A stretch of 33,019 nt of DNA, from contig MHBL01000024.1 in the NCBI GenBank assembly GCA_001803235.1, positions 1 through 33,019 of the forward strand, read 5' to 3'. A program made the translations under genes and the position numbers. Positions 17,229-27,164 of the stretch are shown piece by piece; positions within the stretch are counted from its first letter, which is position 1, and every line of letters begins with the position of its first letter. Below the pieces are notes generated by a model. It was not told the DNA's origin, searched no databases, and was given only the letters and a program-made list of their open reading frames with translations. This DNA comes from Lentisphaerae bacterium RIFOXYA12_64_32. GTDB taxonomy: Bacteria > Verrucomicrobiota > Lentisphaeria > Oligosphaerales > YB12-FULL-65-16.

Positions 17229-18487
17229 CTACCTCGGCGCGGCGGCCAATTCCAGCACGACCCCCTCGCCGGGTGCAAGTTGCAGACGGAACACCGATTC
17301 ATCCCCTTCGCGACGGGTCGGGATCGCGATGCCTGGCAGTTCGAGATCAAGCACCGCCACCTGCGGGCCGTGGAATCGGATCTCGTCCGTCGCCGCGTCG
17401 AAGGCGTCCGCGTTCAGGGCGGTCAGGAACCACCGGTTCCCGACCTTGTCTTCTCGCAAGGTCAATGCGAACTTCGCACCCACACCGTAGAACGCCCGTT
17501 GCTTGGCGCCCCCGGCCACGTACCCCAGAATCTGCTCCTCCGGCTCCGCTTCGTTGTAGACTTGGCTGAACAGAGCCACGGTTCCCTTCCCCAGCGACGC
17601 ACGGTAGACCGTCCCTCTGGGCGGGTACGCCCCGACCTTGCTCTCTGTCGGATCCTTCTCGGGGACCCAAACCCGCGCGTCATACTTCCAGCTCCCCTCT
17701 CCGAACGCCGCCTTCAGCAGCGTACCGTCGGGCTTACCCCACGGATCATAGACTCCCGCCGCACCGACGGCGATCAACGTCCCGCCCGCCTGCACCCAGT
17801 CCCGCAGCCTGACCTGCATCTCGGTCGGCATCGACGTGGCATTCGGCAACAGGATGACATCTGACCCGTCCAGACTCTGTTTCCCGTTGAGGATCAACCG
17901 TTCCCACAACACCCCGTAGTCCCAGCCGTTCTTCTCAAGGTACCTGGAAAACATGAACGCCTTGGCCCGCAGGGTGTGAGTCGGGTATCCGTTCAGGAAC
18001 GACGCATTCGACTCCAGAATGTTCACGCGCGGGGTCACGAGCGGGTAATCCAGGAGCGGCCGCTCGAACTGGCGCAACCGCGCGACGCTGACCGGGATGG
18101 CCATCGTGGAGTACCTGAGTGTCGCGTGCAGCCACCGGGGATCGGTCCAATACCCTTCGTCGCACCATCCGGGGCAGACACCGTACCAGACGGTGAAGAA
18201 GGACCGGCCGTCCGCCGCCATGCCGAAGAGTTCAGCCTCCCCGATGCGCCGGGCTCTCTGCCGCAGACGAGGAAGGCGTCGGGGCCTGTGCCGCAAAGCG
18301 AACCGTTCTCGATCTTCCACGCCCCGGCCTTTGGCAACCAATCCGCCCCCAGGTCGGTCCGCGCGAAATCGTCCGCAAGAACGAGTTCCGCCCCGCGCGG
18401 CAACGCGCTCGGGTCCGTCTCCTCGGCAATTGCGCAGAAATGGCAGGATGAGAGTCCAAGCGCCAACCCCGTCAACCATCGCAGCAT
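17229..18487 (-). pseudogene. Broken secreted glycosidase-like gene (frameshift and probable loss of catalytic barrel)
   Basis: A good start exists at ATG 18487 (GGAGG upstream), with a signal peptide (MLRWLTGLALGLSSCHFCAIA) and about 60 residues of a LamG/DUF1080-like domain (LVLADDFARTDLGADW ... GAWKIENGSL). That frame breaks near 18250. Another frame continues from GEAELFGMAADGRSFF to the stop at 17229, giving about 340 residues. Part of these (DWVQAGGTLIAVGAAGVYDPWG) resembles the trimerisation/GATase-like region that follows the catalytic barrel in GH42-like proteins. The barrel itself is not there. I read this as a frameshift with a large internal deletion; a sequencing error alone would not explain the missing middle. 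No replacement start is evident for the second part. Confidence 0.65.
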
Positions 18488-18664
18488 GGTTCACCCCTCC
18501 GTCCTCAAGTTGCGAGATTCCTGCCCCGTCCGGATTCCCGGTGCCGGATCGTCTCCTGAACGGCCCCAAAATCTCGAACTCCCAACTTCGATGTTGGGCG
18601 TTCGTCTTGGTTCCAGCGGCACCGGATCAGGATTTGCCGGGATGCTTCCGGGGCGGGCCACGCC

Positions 18665-19750
18665 TCACCCGGCGGGCGGCGGGCCCGGCAGGACGACCAC
18701 GTCTTCGGGCGTCACGGCGACGGTGACGTCTTCACCCGTACGTGCCGCGGACCGCGGGTTCAGTTCGAACAGACGCAGTTGAACGCTGTCGTCAACAGCC
18801 ACCAGGTGCTCGGCCATCTCGCCAAGGTACGTGGACTCGACCAACCGCGCCCGGAACCGATTCGTTGCGGCAGCGTCCGTTTCCGAAACGATCCGGAGCG
18901 TCTCGGGCCGTAGCGAGACGGTGACCTCGGCCCCGGCACCGCCACCGCCAGCCGGCGGCACGGTTGACGTCAGACGCCCCAGCGGCGTCTCGACGGTTGC
19001 GGAGTCCGCACGCACATCCAGCAGCTTGCCGCGGACGAAGTTGGTCTCGCCGATGAACCCGGCGACAAACGTGTTGACCGGCCGCGCGTACACGTCGCGC
19101 GGCGAGCCGACCTGGAGGATGCGGCCCTGGTCGAGAACGGCGATGCGGTCGCCCATGCTGAGCGCTTCGGCACGGTCGTGAGTCACGTAGATGGCCGTGA
19201 GTCCCGTGTGCTTGCAGATGCGCCGGATCTCGGTGCGCATGTCACGCCGCAGCTTGGCATCGAGGTTGGCGAGCGGCTCGTCGAGGAGCAGGCAGGACGG
19301 CTCGATCACCAGCGTCCGCGCCAGGGCGACACGCTGCTGCTGGCCGCCCGAGAGTTCCGCCGGTTTGCGCTGGGCCAACTCCTCGATGTGGACCGTTCGC
19401 AGCGCGTCCGCCACTCGCCGCTCGCGGTCGGGCCGCGGCAGGTTCTTCATCTCGAGCCCAAACGCGACGTTCTGCTCAACGGTCATGTGCGGCCAAAGCG
19501 CGTAGCCCTGGAAGACCATCCCCGTGTTGCGCTGGTGCGGCGGCACGTCGCGCACGTCGCGGCCATCGAACAGGATGCGGCCGGAATCGGCATTCTCGAA
19601 TCCGGCAATCATGCGCAGCATCGTGGTCTTGCCGCAACCGGACGGACCGAGCAGGAAGAACAGCTCCCCCGACGCGATATCCACCGACACCCCGGCCAGG
19701 GCCGTGACCTTGCCGAAGTTCTTGACGACGTTGTCGAAGATGACGTTCAT
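18665..19750 (-). CDS. ABC transporter ATP-binding protein, CUT1/PotA/FbpC type with C-terminal TOBE domain
   Basis: The 361-residue protein powers an importer on the inner membrane face. Walker A is GPSGCGKT (35-42), the signature LSGGQ is at 133-137, Walker B LLLDEP at 154-159 and the switch histidine is H191. From about residue 240 a regulatory TOBE-like domain follows (VTVSLRPETLRIV), as in PotA, MalK, FbpC and CysA-like subunits, which import polyamines, sugars, iron or anions. The substrate cannot be told. No permease or binding protein adjoins, so the gene is an orphan; shared use with other importers is known for MsiK-like ATPases. The ribosome binding site before ATG 19750 is poor. 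Two tandem-repeat arrays lie upstream. Confidence 0.92.
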   Translation of the reverse strand: MNVIFDNVVKNFGKVTALAGVSVDIASGELFFLLGPSGCGKTTMLRMIAGFENADSGRILFDGRDVRDVPPHQRNTGMVFQGYALWPHMTVEQNVAFGLEMKNLPRPDRERRVADALRTVHIEELAQRKPAELSGGQQQRVALARTLVIEPSCLLLDEPLANLDAKLRRDMRTEIRRICKHTGLTAIYVTHDRAEALSMGDRIAVLDQGRILQVGSPRDVYARPVNTFVAGFIGETNFVRGKLLDVRADSATVETPLGRLTSTVPPAGGGGAGAEVTVSLRPETLRIVSETDAAATNRFRARLVESTYLGEMAEHLVAVDDSVQLRLFELNPRSAARTGEDVTVAVTPEDVVVLPGPPPAG

Positions 19751-19787
19751 GGGGGACTGGCCTCAGAGCATGTACAGTGCGGGTGAA

Positions 19788-19814
19788 GAACGGACCCAAC
19801 AGACCCAACGGACG
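19788..19814. repeat. Three tandem degenerate 9-bp units upstream of the ABC ATPase
   Basis: The units at 19788-19796, 19797-19805 and 19806-19814 differ by one to three bases from each other; on the minus strand they follow GTCCGTTGG. The core is the same as in the array before the PIG-L gene. The nearest unit is 37 bases upstream of the ATPase start codon. Confidence 0.7.
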
Positions 19815-19844
19815 ATCGCTTCGTGGCGGCGGCGGCCTCTCACC

Positions 19845-19876
19845 CAATGACCCAGTGACCTAATGACCCAGTGACC
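19845..19876. repeat. Four tandem 8-bp units between glgB and the ABC ATPase
   Basis: CAATGACC, CAGTGACC, TAATGACC and CAGTGACC follow one another without gap. On the minus strand the consensus is GGTCAYTR. The array begins 21 bases past the branching-enzyme stop codon in the direction of transcription. Confidence 0.8.
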
Positions 19877-19897
19877 CGCCATCATCGCCGTACCACC

Positions 19898-21943
19898 TTA
19901 CTTCTTCGCGGCGGCAGGCTTCGGCGGGGCACCGACCTTTTCGAGGACCAGCGCGGTGCGGCAGGGCAGGTACACCTTCACACAGTGCTTCAGCGTGCGC
20001 TTTTCCAGGACCGGCTGCGTGAGATAGCGCTGTTCCGGTTCGATCCGGCCGTGCCCGCCGTAGGAGCGCGAATCGGTGTCCAACACCAGTCGGTATTCGC
20101 CGGGCGGCACTTCCACCGCGTAGTCCGTCACCGACCGGTCCGGGTGGAAGTTGCAGAACACGAACATGCCGGCACGCTCGAAGACGATGATCTTCTCGTC
20201 TTTGCTGTTCCGGATGAGCCTGGGCGTGCCGGTGCGTTGTGCCAAGTGCTGCCGCGCCAACCGGATCAGATCCCGGTCGAAATCGGCCAGGAACTTGTAC
20301 TTCAGGTTCGCGTCGTCGCGCAAATGCCACTTACGCCGCGCGTACTTGTAGGACCAGTTGTTGCCCTCGCGCGGAAAATCGATCCACTCCGGGTGCCCGA
20401 ATTCGTTACCCATGAAGTTCAGGTAGCCGTGCCCGGCGGTGGCCAGGGTGATCAGGCGCATGATCTTGTGCAGGGCCATGCCGCGGTCCACGAGCGGGTG
20501 CGGGTCCTGGGCCTGCATGTGGTGGTACATAGCCGCGTCGATCAGCTCGAAAATCATGGTCTTGCCGCCCACCAGCGCCTGGTCGTGCGACTCGACGTAG
20601 CTGACGGTGTGCTCGTCGGCGCGACGGTTGACCAATTCGTGCCAAAGGTAGCCCATGTCCCAGTCCTCGTCGCGCACGTCGGCGGCGAGCTTGAACCAGA
20701 AGTCGGGCACGCCCATGGCCAGGCGGTAGTCGAAGCCCAGTCCCATGTCCTGCACAGGCGCCGCCAGGCCCGGCATGCCGCTGACGTCCTCGGCAACGGT
20801 CATGGCCGCCGGCTTGACCTCGTGGATCAGCTCGTTGGCCAGGCAAAGGTAAGCCAGCGCATCCTCGTCGACCGAGCCATCGAAATACCGGTCATAGGAG
20901 GTGAAGCTCGTGCCCAGACCGCGGTGGTGGTACATCATGCTGGTGATGCCGTCGAAGCGGAACCCGTCGATGCGGTACTCATCGATCCAGTACCGGCAGT
21001 TCGAGAGCAGGAAGTGCAGGACTTCGGGCTTTCCGTAATCGAAGCAGCGCGAGTCCCAGGCCGGATGCTCGCCGCGGGCGCCCTGGTGGAAGTACTGGTA
21101 GAGTGTGCCGTCGAAACACGACAGGCCCTCGACCTCGTTGCGGACCGCGTGCGAATGCACCAGGTCCATGATCACGAACAGGCCCATGCCGTGCGCCGTG
21201 TCGATCAGCGTTTTGAGTTCCTCGGGCGTGCCGAACCGCGACGAGGCGGCGAAAAAGCTCGACACGTGGTAGCCGAACGAGCCGTAATACGGATGCTCCA
21301 TGATGGCCATGAGCTGGACCGTGTTGTAGCCCGCGTCCGCGACGCGCGGCAGAATGCGCTCGGCGAACTCGAGGTACGTCCCCATCCCCTCGCGATCCTG
21401 GGCCATGCCCACGTGGCTCTCGTAGACCATGGGAAAGGTCGGCCGCGGCAAGTCCGGGTTGCGCCACTGGTAGTGCGACGGCGGCGCCCAGACCTGGGCG
21501 TTGAAAATCTTCGTGTGTTCATCCTGCACCACGCGCCGCGCCCAGGCCGGGATGCGGTCACCCGCGCCACCGTGCCAGTGCAACCGCAGCCGGTACAGGT
21601 CGCCGTGATGCAGTCGGTCCGGGGCCAGTTCGATTTCCCAGACGCCTTCGGCGTTGAGCCGGCGCAGTTGGTAGTCCGGCGCCTCACGCCACTCGGAGAA
21701 GCCGCCGACCAGGTACATGGCCGTAGCGTTGGGCGCCCACTCGCGGAACACCCAGCGCTCGCCGCGCCGGTGCAGCCCGAAGTACTCGTGACCGGCCGCG
21801 AACTCCTTCAGGTCCTTGCAGTTCCGGCACAAACGTCCCTTGACCTGCCCGGCGAACTCGTGCCGGCGCCGAATGACGTCCATGAACGGCACCAGATACG
21901 TGTCGTCCTTCAGGTGTGCGATGCCATGGCGCGATGGGGCCAC
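19898..21943 (-). CDS. glgB: 1,4-alpha-glucan branching enzyme, eukaryotic-type (GH13_8)
   Basis: The 681-residue enzyme makes alpha-1,6 branches in glycogen. An N-terminal CBM48-like domain (about 40-125, with FREWAPNATAMYLVGGFSEW) precedes the amylase barrel. Catalytic residues by family pattern are D331 (DGFRFDG), E385 (TVAEDVSG) and D454 (YVESHDQALVG). The stretch DGFRFDGITSMMYHH, then DEDALAYLCLANELIH and AEDVSGMPGL, matches the GBE1 type of eukaryotes and some bacteria more than E. coli GlgB. The start is set at GTG 21943, since AGAAGGAG lies seven bases before it at 21951-21958 and homology begins nearby (LKDDTYLVPF); the longer frame to 22018 would overlap hicA. No other glycogen gene is in the window. 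Confidence 0.9.
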   Translation of the reverse strand: MAPSRHGIAHLKDDTYLVPFMDVIRRRHEFAGQVKGRLCRNCKDLKEFAAGHEYFGLHRRGERWVFREWAPNATAMYLVGGFSEWREAPDYQLRRLNAEGVWEIELAPDRLHHGDLYRLRLHWHGGAGDRIPAWARRVVQDEHTKIFNAQVWAPPSHYQWRNPDLPRPTFPMVYESHVGMAQDREGMGTYLEFAERILPRVADAGYNTVQLMAIMEHPYYGSFGYHVSSFFAASSRFGTPEELKTLIDTAHGMGLFVIMDLVHSHAVRNEVEGLSCFDGTLYQYFHQGARGEHPAWDSRCFDYGKPEVLHFLLSNCRYWIDEYRIDGFRFDGITSMMYHHRGLGTSFTSYDRYFDGSVDEDALAYLCLANELIHEVKPAAMTVAEDVSGMPGLAAPVQDMGLGFDYRLAMGVPDFWFKLAADVRDEDWDMGYLWHELVNRRADEHTVSYVESHDQALVGGKTMIFELIDAAMYHHMQAQDPHPLVDRGMALHKIMRLITLATAGHGYLNFMGNEFGHPEWIDFPREGNNWSYKYARRKWHLRDDANLKYKFLADFDRDLIRLARQHLAQRTGTPRLIRNSKDEKIIVFERAGMFVFCNFHPDRSVTDYAVEVPPGEYRLVLDTDSRSYGGHGRIEPEQRYLTQPVLEKRTLKHCVKVYLPCRTALVLEKVGAPPKPAAAKK

Positions 21944-21998
21944 GTCGAGACTCCTTCTCCCGCGAACGACGCCCACGCCGACGACCCTGCGTTGCGGA

Positions 21999-22235
21999 CT
22001 AACCGTGGTAGACACCAAGGAAGTCGTCCCGCGGGATTCCAGCCTGTGTCAGTATCGTTCGAAGCGTGGAACTCTTCAACGTCCGATGGTTGGGCATCGT
22101 CAGAGGGGTTCGAGAACCGTCGGAGTTCTCCCGCAGCATCGCGATGTGACTTCCCTCTCGGACAAGCCGAAACCCCAGCCGCTCCAAGGCGGCGATCACG
22201 TTGCGGATCGGTGCGTCCACAGGGAACTTGGACAT
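21999..22235 (-). CDS. hicA: HicA-type mRNA interferase toxin
   Basis: The 78-residue protein has the small double-stranded-RNA-binding-like fold of HicA/YcfA: a first helix (VIAALERLGF), then the catalytic-site strand REGSHIAML with H30, and the ending TLRTILTQAGIPRDDFL. It would cleave mRNA when freed from HicB. Its ATG overlaps the hicB stop by one base (TGATG), so translation is coupled. In the classical hicAB order the toxin comes first; here the antitoxin does, which is also common. The stop lies 55 bases before the glgB start. Confidence 0.88.
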   Translation of the reverse strand: MSKFPVDAPIRNVIAALERLGFRLVREGSHIAMLRENSDGSRTPLTMPNHRTLKSSTLRTILTQAGIPRDDFLGVYHG

Positions 22236-22459
22236 CAGACGGGAACTCCGGCCTCGGCAACGAAAGCCTCAATAATGGGCGGATCCACGTCGAGAGAGTT
22301 CGCCCCAAAGGTGTCCAGGTGAAACTGGAGCGCGGACTTGAGGTCTGCCACCGCCCCTTCGTAGGTGTCCCCCTCGGCGACGACAACGCCCTTTATGCCC
22401 AAGGGATACGCAACATAGGTGTCAGGATGCTTCTCCACAATGATCTTGATCTGTCGCAT
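22235..22459 (-). CDS. hicB: HicB-type antitoxin, short form
   Basis: The 74-residue protein matches the RNase-H-like N-terminal fold of HicB antitoxins: IKIIVEKHPDTYVAYPLGIKG, then a helix EGDTYEGAVADLKSALQFHL. It lacks any C-terminal helix-turn-helix or ribbon-helix-helix, so by itself it has no evident DNA-binding domain. The start at ATG 22459 follows GAGGGT; the frame continues upstream without a better signal. It forms an operon with hicA. Confidence 0.82.
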   Translation of the reverse strand: MRQIKIIVEKHPDTYVAYPLGIKGVVVAEGDTYEGAVADLKSALQFHLDTFGANSLDVDPPIIEAFVAEAGVPV

Positions 22460-22507
22460 GGATATACCCTCGCCGTCGGATCTCGTCCGGTGCATTCCTC
22501 CAATCTA

Positions 22508-22517
22508 CTCGCGCGAG
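22508..22517. promoter_or_regulatory. Perfect 10-bp palindrome upstream of hicBA
   Basis: CTCGCGCGAG lies 49 bases before the hicB start codon. A dyad here could be an operator for the toxin-antitoxin operon, but in such GC-rich DNA it may be chance. Confidence 0.25.
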
Positions 22518-22599
22518 CGCGATCAGGCAACATGTGGCGCGGAGTACTGGGGTAATGCGTCAGCGCCGCCCGGCCGGTCCGGATGATCGTGGATCAGCA

Positions 22600-22765
22600 C
22601 CAGACGACGCTTACGGGCTGGCCGACGGGCGCGGCGCGTGCAGCACCCAGCGGAGCTGATCGCGAGGTACCGGTTCAGGCTGGCGCCGATCAACCGGTCC
22701 GCCGGCGGCAGCATGTAGTGCATGTGCGGCATGCACGGACCGGTGGTGTTGAAGTGTCTGGCCAT
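22600..22765 (-). pseudogene. N-terminal remnant of a MARHFN-type AAA ATPase
   Basis: From ATG 22765 the frame reads MARHFNTTGPCMPHMHYMLP and on to about NRYLAISS. This matches, from memory, the start of a family of AAA ATPases common in PVC and other bacteria (MARxFNTAGPC..D.HYM.PP). The family's next motif, (F)VLHAPRQ(T/S)GKT, appears one frame over as RWVLHAPRPSASP and then a stop (ending 22611). So the gene is frameshifted, its Walker A is destroyed, and the remaining several hundred codons are gone. Confidence 0.65.
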
Positions 22766-23001
22766 ATCGCAAGACCTGCCGGATGCGCTGGGCGGCGCTG
22801 CCCAAAAAGGTCTTCGAGGTGGACCCGCTGAAGTGTGCCAAGTGCGGGGGCAAGATGAAGATTGTCGCGTTCATCGAACGGCGGAACCAACCGACTGTCG
22901 TCTTGCGCATCCTGAAGCACTGCGGCCCGAGGGAGGACGCCGCGGCGCGCGGTCCGCCCGCCGCCACGCCCACCCCATCCGGACTATCTTCTCCCTCGTG
23001 A
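22765..23001 (+). pseudogene. C-terminal remnant of an IS91-like transposase
   Basis: The open stretch from about 22765 to the stop at 22999-23001 reads RMRWAALPKKVFEVDPLKC, then AKCGGKMKIVAFIE and VLRILKHCG. This is the zinc-ribbon C-terminus of transposases annotated as IS91-type (..A.L..KVYEVDPL.CP.CGG.M.IIAFIE...I..IL.HLG). One Cys pair is complete (C..CGG). The catalytic domain and any ends of the element are missing. The remnant abuts the start codon of the decayed AAA ATPase on the opposite strand. Confidence 0.7.
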
Positions 23002-23027
23002 CCCGAAGAAGGGAAATCCCTATCAGC

Positions 23028-26000
23028 TTACCCCGCCTTTGTCGCCTGTGCGATGGCGGCCACGAGTTCCCGGTAGCGGTACGGCTTGCCGACATAGCCG
23101 AGCACGCCCTCGTTGAGGATGGTCTGAGCCTCGCCGTCGACGCTGAAGCCTGTGGACAGGAGTGCCCGGACCCCGGGGTTGATCGTCTTCATGGCGTGGA
23201 AAGTGTCGCGGCCGTTCATTTGGGGCATGACCATGTCGAGGATCAGCAGATCGACCTCCCGCCAGTGCTGGCGGTAGAGCGCCAGCGCTTCGTTGCCGTC
23301 CGCGGCCTTGATGACCGCATGGCCCTCGGCCCGGAGCATTTCGGCAAGCACTTCGCGTACCAAGGCCTCGTCATCCACCACCATGATCCGGAGATTGGCG
23401 GGCGGTGTTGCCGCGGCGTCGCCTGCGGTGCGGTCCAGCACTGAAGGCGGCAGGCCCGCTGCCTCGACCAGAAGAGGCAGGTAGATTCGGAAGGTTGTGC
23501 CGTGCCCGAGCTCGCTGTAGGCGTTGACCGCACCCCCGTGGTTCTTGGCCGTGCCGTAAACGGCGGCCAGGCCCATGCCCGTGCCCTTGCCGACCGGCTT
23601 GGTGGTGAAGAACGGCTCGAACAAATGCGCTTTCACGTCGGCACTCATGCCGCAACCGGTATCGGACACGGCAAGCATGAGGTAGTCTCCCGGCCGGATC
23701 TCGTAGGGGTGCCTGGCGCAGAACTGGGCATCGAGGTGCACGACCTGAGTTTCGAAGGTCAACGTCCCACCGTCCGGCATGGCGTCGCGCGCGTTCACGC
23801 CGAGGTTGAGCAGTGCGTTCTGGAGTTGCGACGGGTCGCCGATGACCACGGCCGGCTGGGCGCGCAGCAGTTGCGCGATGGTGATGCGCTTGTCGATGCT
23901 GTGCTGGAGTATGGCGACCGTCTCGGCGACCACGGCGTGCATGTCCACCGCAATCGACTGATACTGGCCCTTGCGTGCGAAGGCGAGCAGTTGTTTGGTG
24001 AGGTCCGCCGAGCGCCGGGCCGCCGTGCAGATGGCATCGGCATAGTGCTTGAGGTCCGGCTCGACGAGCCGGCCGGCGAGCATGTCGGCATAGCCCAGGA
24101 TGCCCGCGAGCTGGTTGTTGAAATCGTGCGCAATGCCGCCGGCGAGCTGGCCGATGGCGTTCATCTTCTGGACCTGGCGGAGCCGGTCCTCGCTGTCGCG
24201 CAGCGCCGCCTCGGCGCGCTTGCGGTCCGTGATGTCACGGTTGCTGCCGCGGCGACCGAGCCAACGTCCATCGGCGCCGTACACCGACTGGCACACGTGG
24301 CTGATCCAGCGCTCCTCGCCGCCGCGGGTGATAATGCGAAAGTCAATGGGCACGCAACCCTGGGTCTGCGAATCCTGGCGCAGGTGTTGCACCACGGCGG
24401 CGCGATCCTCGGAATGGACGATCCTCTCCAGCAGGCTCGGGTCGTTGACGAATTCCTCGGGACGATAGCCGGTGATGGGTTCGCACGACGGCGAGACGTA
24501 GATGTCCCGCCCGTCCGGCCCGCGCCAGGTTTCCCAGTCGTGGGTGAAGTCCGCGACCGTACGGAACCGCTCTTCGGCCGCGCGCGAGGCCTGATACGCG
24601 TCTTCCAGCTCCGCGGTGCGTTCCTCGACCCGCCGTTCCATGTGGTTATACGCTTCCTGCAGGGCCGCCTCCGCCTGTCGGCGCTCGGTAATGTCGCGGG
24701 AGACGGCCAGCAAGCGCTCCACGTTGCCGTGCGCGTCCTTGATCGGCGAAATGACGACTTCCCACCACTTGGGCGTGCCTTTGGCGGTTTCGCAATACCC
24801 AAGACAGCTCGCCGTTTCACCTTTCCTGGCCTTGGCAACGGTTTCCATGGCCGCCTCTCGCTCCTTGCCTTTCCAGAAATCAACCCATGACCTGTTCAAG
24901 AGCGGCGTAACGTCGTCGATCTCCAGGAGTCTCTTCCCGCCTTCGCTGATCGACAGGAGACACCCTTCCAGGTCCAGGACCTTGATGCAGTCGTTGCTGC
25001 TCTCGATGACACGCCGGGCGAACTCCTCGCTCCGGCGCAGCGCCTCTTCGGCCTGCCGCCGCTCCAGTTCGCCGCCGGCGCGCACCGCCACCAGTTTCAG
25101 CACCGTCTGCGCCAGGCGCGGATTCGCCAGGGGCTGGCGCCCGATGACCACGATCAGACCGATCGGTTTCCCGTCGTAACTCCACAGCGTGGTCCCGACA
25201 TAACTGACGGCCCGCATCTCCTGGAGCACCGCATCCTGCGGAAACAGCGCGCAGACATCCTTGGGAAAACAACAGACCACCTTTCCCACCACGTCGCCGC
25301 ACGGGGTATTCTTCAGGGTATAGTCCACGTTGTCCTCGAACGTGCCATTGCTGTACACGGCCAGAGTCCTGGCCGTCAGCCCGTCGCCCAGTAACTGATC
25401 GATGCAGGCATAGTCCATTCCCAGGCTGTCGGTGAGGTATCGGGCCAGGGACTTGAAGAAGTCATCGCCCGAGTCCGGGCGGTGATGCTGCAACAGGAAC
25501 AACTGGGTCTCCTGGATGCGCTGGCGTTCGGTGACGTCGGCGAAGAAGCCCACCAGGCATTTCCGCCCCATGAGGAAGCTGCTGGTAACGGCGATGTCGG
25601 CATAGAAAACGGCGCCGTCCTTCCGCCGGCAGGGCAGCGAGGACGCCATGGTCTTCTCCCCGCGCAACACGGCATCGAACTCGGACGTCACAAAGTCCAG
25701 CGCGTCCTTGGGGTGAATGTCCGCGAGGTTCAACTGCAGTAACTCCGCATCCGAGTATCCGAACATCCGGCAGATGGAGGGGTTGCCGTACACAAACCGC
25801 CGTGTGTCGGTATCGATGGCCAGGATGCCAAGCGCGCTTTCCTCGAACAGCGACCGGTACCTTTCCTCCGACTCCCGCAGCTCGTCGGCCGCCCACCGGC
25901 GCCTCAGTGCCACACCGATACTGGCACTGACTCCCTCAAAGAACTGGACCATCGAGAGCGTCAGAGCATCCTTCCTGCGATCGTTCAATTGCAGCAGGCC

Positions 26001-27164
26001 GACGATCTCCCGGTTCGCGCGGATGGGAATGAGCGCCATGGAACTGTAGCCGTCATGGATGCAACGGTTCCTGGGGTGGAACCTGGGGTCCTGTGCGGGC
26101 TGGCGGTCCAGCAGCGTGAGGGAGTCGGGAGTCCAGAAACTGCCGCCGGATGTGAAACGGGGATTGGCCGGATCGATCTGGCCGGAAAGAACCAGGCCAC
26201 ACGTGCAGGCCAGGCGGATGCTGCCGGTTCCGTCCCTGCAGATCCCGCCGTCCGCGCCACGGGCAACCAAGGTGTTCTCCGTGAGCAGAAAATCGGTGGG
26301 GAAGCCGCTCTGGACGGCGTACGGGAAGTCATCGCCATTGCGCAGCCGGATCCCCACCGCATCGAATCCTGTTTCTCGCCGGATGGCGGTGAGAATACGG
26401 CTGATCGTATCGTCAAAGGCGGCTGCTTCGTTAAGAATGGTCACGATTTCGGCCGCGAGCTGTTGGCGACGTTCCGCCTCCCTGTTTTCCGTGATGTCGC
26501 TGATCACCGCGTGGCAGGTGAGGTGATCATCAGTGCCACGCACCGCGGCAATCTCCAGGCGCGCCCAGAATGGCACGGCGTCGGCACGCAGCATTCTGAA
26601 TTCACACACCTGCGTCGCGTTGGTTGCAGAGAGCTGCCCGCAGAACCAGTCGTAGACGTCCTGGTCCTCCTTGGCGACGAAGCGCGACAGCGGGCGATCT
26701 ACCAGATCGTCACGCGTCACGCCCAGCAACGCGGCGGTCGACGGATTGGCGGTCAGGACCCGCCCCGTTCCGTTGAGGGTGACAATGGCTGCCGGCGTAT
26801 GATCGTAGAGGTCGACATCGTGCGCCCGCGCGGCGGCGAGGTCCTCCTGCGTTCGGCGCAGTTCCTCGTTCTGCAGTTCCAGTTCGATCTGATGCAGGCG
26901 CAGTTCGTGGAGCAGGCACCGCGCTTCCTCGGGCGACAGCGTGTCGAGGTTCTCCGGCACCCGGGGCGCCCTGGCGCGGGCAATGTCCTCCGCCTGCTGC
27001 CGCAATGCCTGCGCTGAGTGCGCCGAGGCGTCCTGTTCCACGCCGAACTCCTGGCGCAGGCGCGTGCCGGCAGCCACGGAGCCTCGAGCGCCGTCGCGGG
27101 TGCAATGGCGGGAGTCTGTCAACGGATCGGCGATCAGAGTTCGCGATGTGGTCATGTCAGGCAT
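23028..27164 (-). CDS. Multi-PAS/GAF hybrid sensor histidine kinase with C-terminal receiver
   Basis: The 1378-residue cytoplasmic protein has no membrane span. By eye the order is: a coiled coil (about 80-112), PAS (113-225), GAF (240-425, with CTCG and HPRNRC cysteine motifs), PAS (432-550), a second GAF-like domain (565-700), PAS (710-830), coiled coil, PAS (865-985), phosphoacceptor domain with HDFNN (H1013), ATPase domain (N1120-N1124 region, DTGCGM 1168-1173, GTGMGL 1194-1199) and a receiver (1257-1375; D1264/D1265, phospho-site D1310, K1360). The HDFNN box marks the class of large PAS-rich kinases. The signal is unknown; the CTCG-bearing GAF could sense redox or light, but no chromophore Cys is assured. 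The start at ATG 27164 has GGAG four bases upstream and overlaps the end of a truncated cheW by eight bases. Confidence 0.9.
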   Translation of the reverse strand: MPDMTTSRTLIADPLTDSRHCTRDGARGSVAAGTRLRQEFGVEQDASAHSAQALRQQAEDIARARAPRVPENLDTLSPEEARCLLHELRLHQIELELQNEELRRTQEDLAAARAHDVDLYDHTPAAIVTLNGTGRVLTANPSTAALLGVTRDDLVDRPLSRFVAKEDQDVYDWFCGQLSATNATQVCEFRMLRADAVPFWARLEIAAVRGTDDHLTCHAVISDITENREAERRQQLAAEIVTILNEAAAFDDTISRILTAIRRETGFDAVGIRLRNGDDFPYAVQSGFPTDFLLTENTLVARGADGGICRDGTGSIRLACTCGLVLSGQIDPANPRFTSGGSFWTPDSLTLLDRQPAQDPRFHPRNRCIHDGYSSMALIPIRANREIVGLLQLNDRRKDALTLSMVQFFEGVSASIGVALRRRWAADELRESEERYRSLFEESALGILAIDTDTRRFVYGNPSICRMFGYSDAELLQLNLADIHPKDALDFVTSEFDAVLRGEKTMASSLPCRRKDGAVFYADIAVTSSFLMGRKCLVGFFADVTERQRIQETQLFLLQHHRPDSGDDFFKSLARYLTDSLGMDYACIDQLLGDGLTARTLAVYSNGTFEDNVDYTLKNTPCGDVVGKVVCCFPKDVCALFPQDAVLQEMRAVSYVGTTLWSYDGKPIGLIVVIGRQPLANPRLAQTVLKLVAVRAGGELERRQAEEALRRSEEFARRVIESSNDCIKVLDLEGCLLSISEGGKRLLEIDDVTPLLNRSWVDFWKGKEREAAMETVAKARKGETASCLGYCETAKGTPKWWEVVISPIKDAHGNVERLLAVSRDITERRQAEAALQEAYNHMERRVEERTAELEDAYQASRAAEERFRTVADFTHDWETWRGPDGRDIYVSPSCEPITGYRPEEFVNDPSLLERIVHSEDRAAVVQHLRQDSQTQGCVPIDFRIITRGGEERWISHVCQSVYGADGRWLGRRGSNRDITDRKRAEAALRDSEDRLRQVQKMNAIGQLAGGIAHDFNNQLAGILGYADMLAGRLVEPDLKHYADAICTAARRSADLTKQLLAFARKGQYQSIAVDMHAVVAETVAILQHSIDKRITIAQLLRAQPAVVIGDPSQLQNALLNLGVNARDAMPDGGTLTFETQVVHLDAQFCARHPYEIRPGDYLMLAVSDTGCGMSADVKAHLFEPFFTTKPVGKGTGMGLAAVYGTAKNHGGAVNAYSELGHGTTFRIYLPLLVEAAGLPPSVLDRTAGDAAATPPANLRIMVVDDEALVREVLAEMLRAEGHAVIKAADGNEALALYRQHWREVDLLILDMVMPQMNGRDTFHAMKTINPGVRALLSTGFSVDGEAQTILNEGVLGYVGKPYRYRELVAAIAQATKAG

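Noticed and set aside
17161..19876. Tandem units considered as a CRISPR array
   Set aside because: Units are 8-9 bases and contiguous, with no spacers and no cas genes.
19871..22555. Plus-strand open frame of 894 codons opposite glgB and hicBA
   Set aside because: It covers three recognised genes on the other strand and has no domain; long antisense frames are expected at this GC content.
23502..24890. Plus-strand open frame of 462 codons opposite the hybrid kinase
   Set aside because: Shadow of the ATPase, phosphoacceptor and PAS regions; no independent motif.
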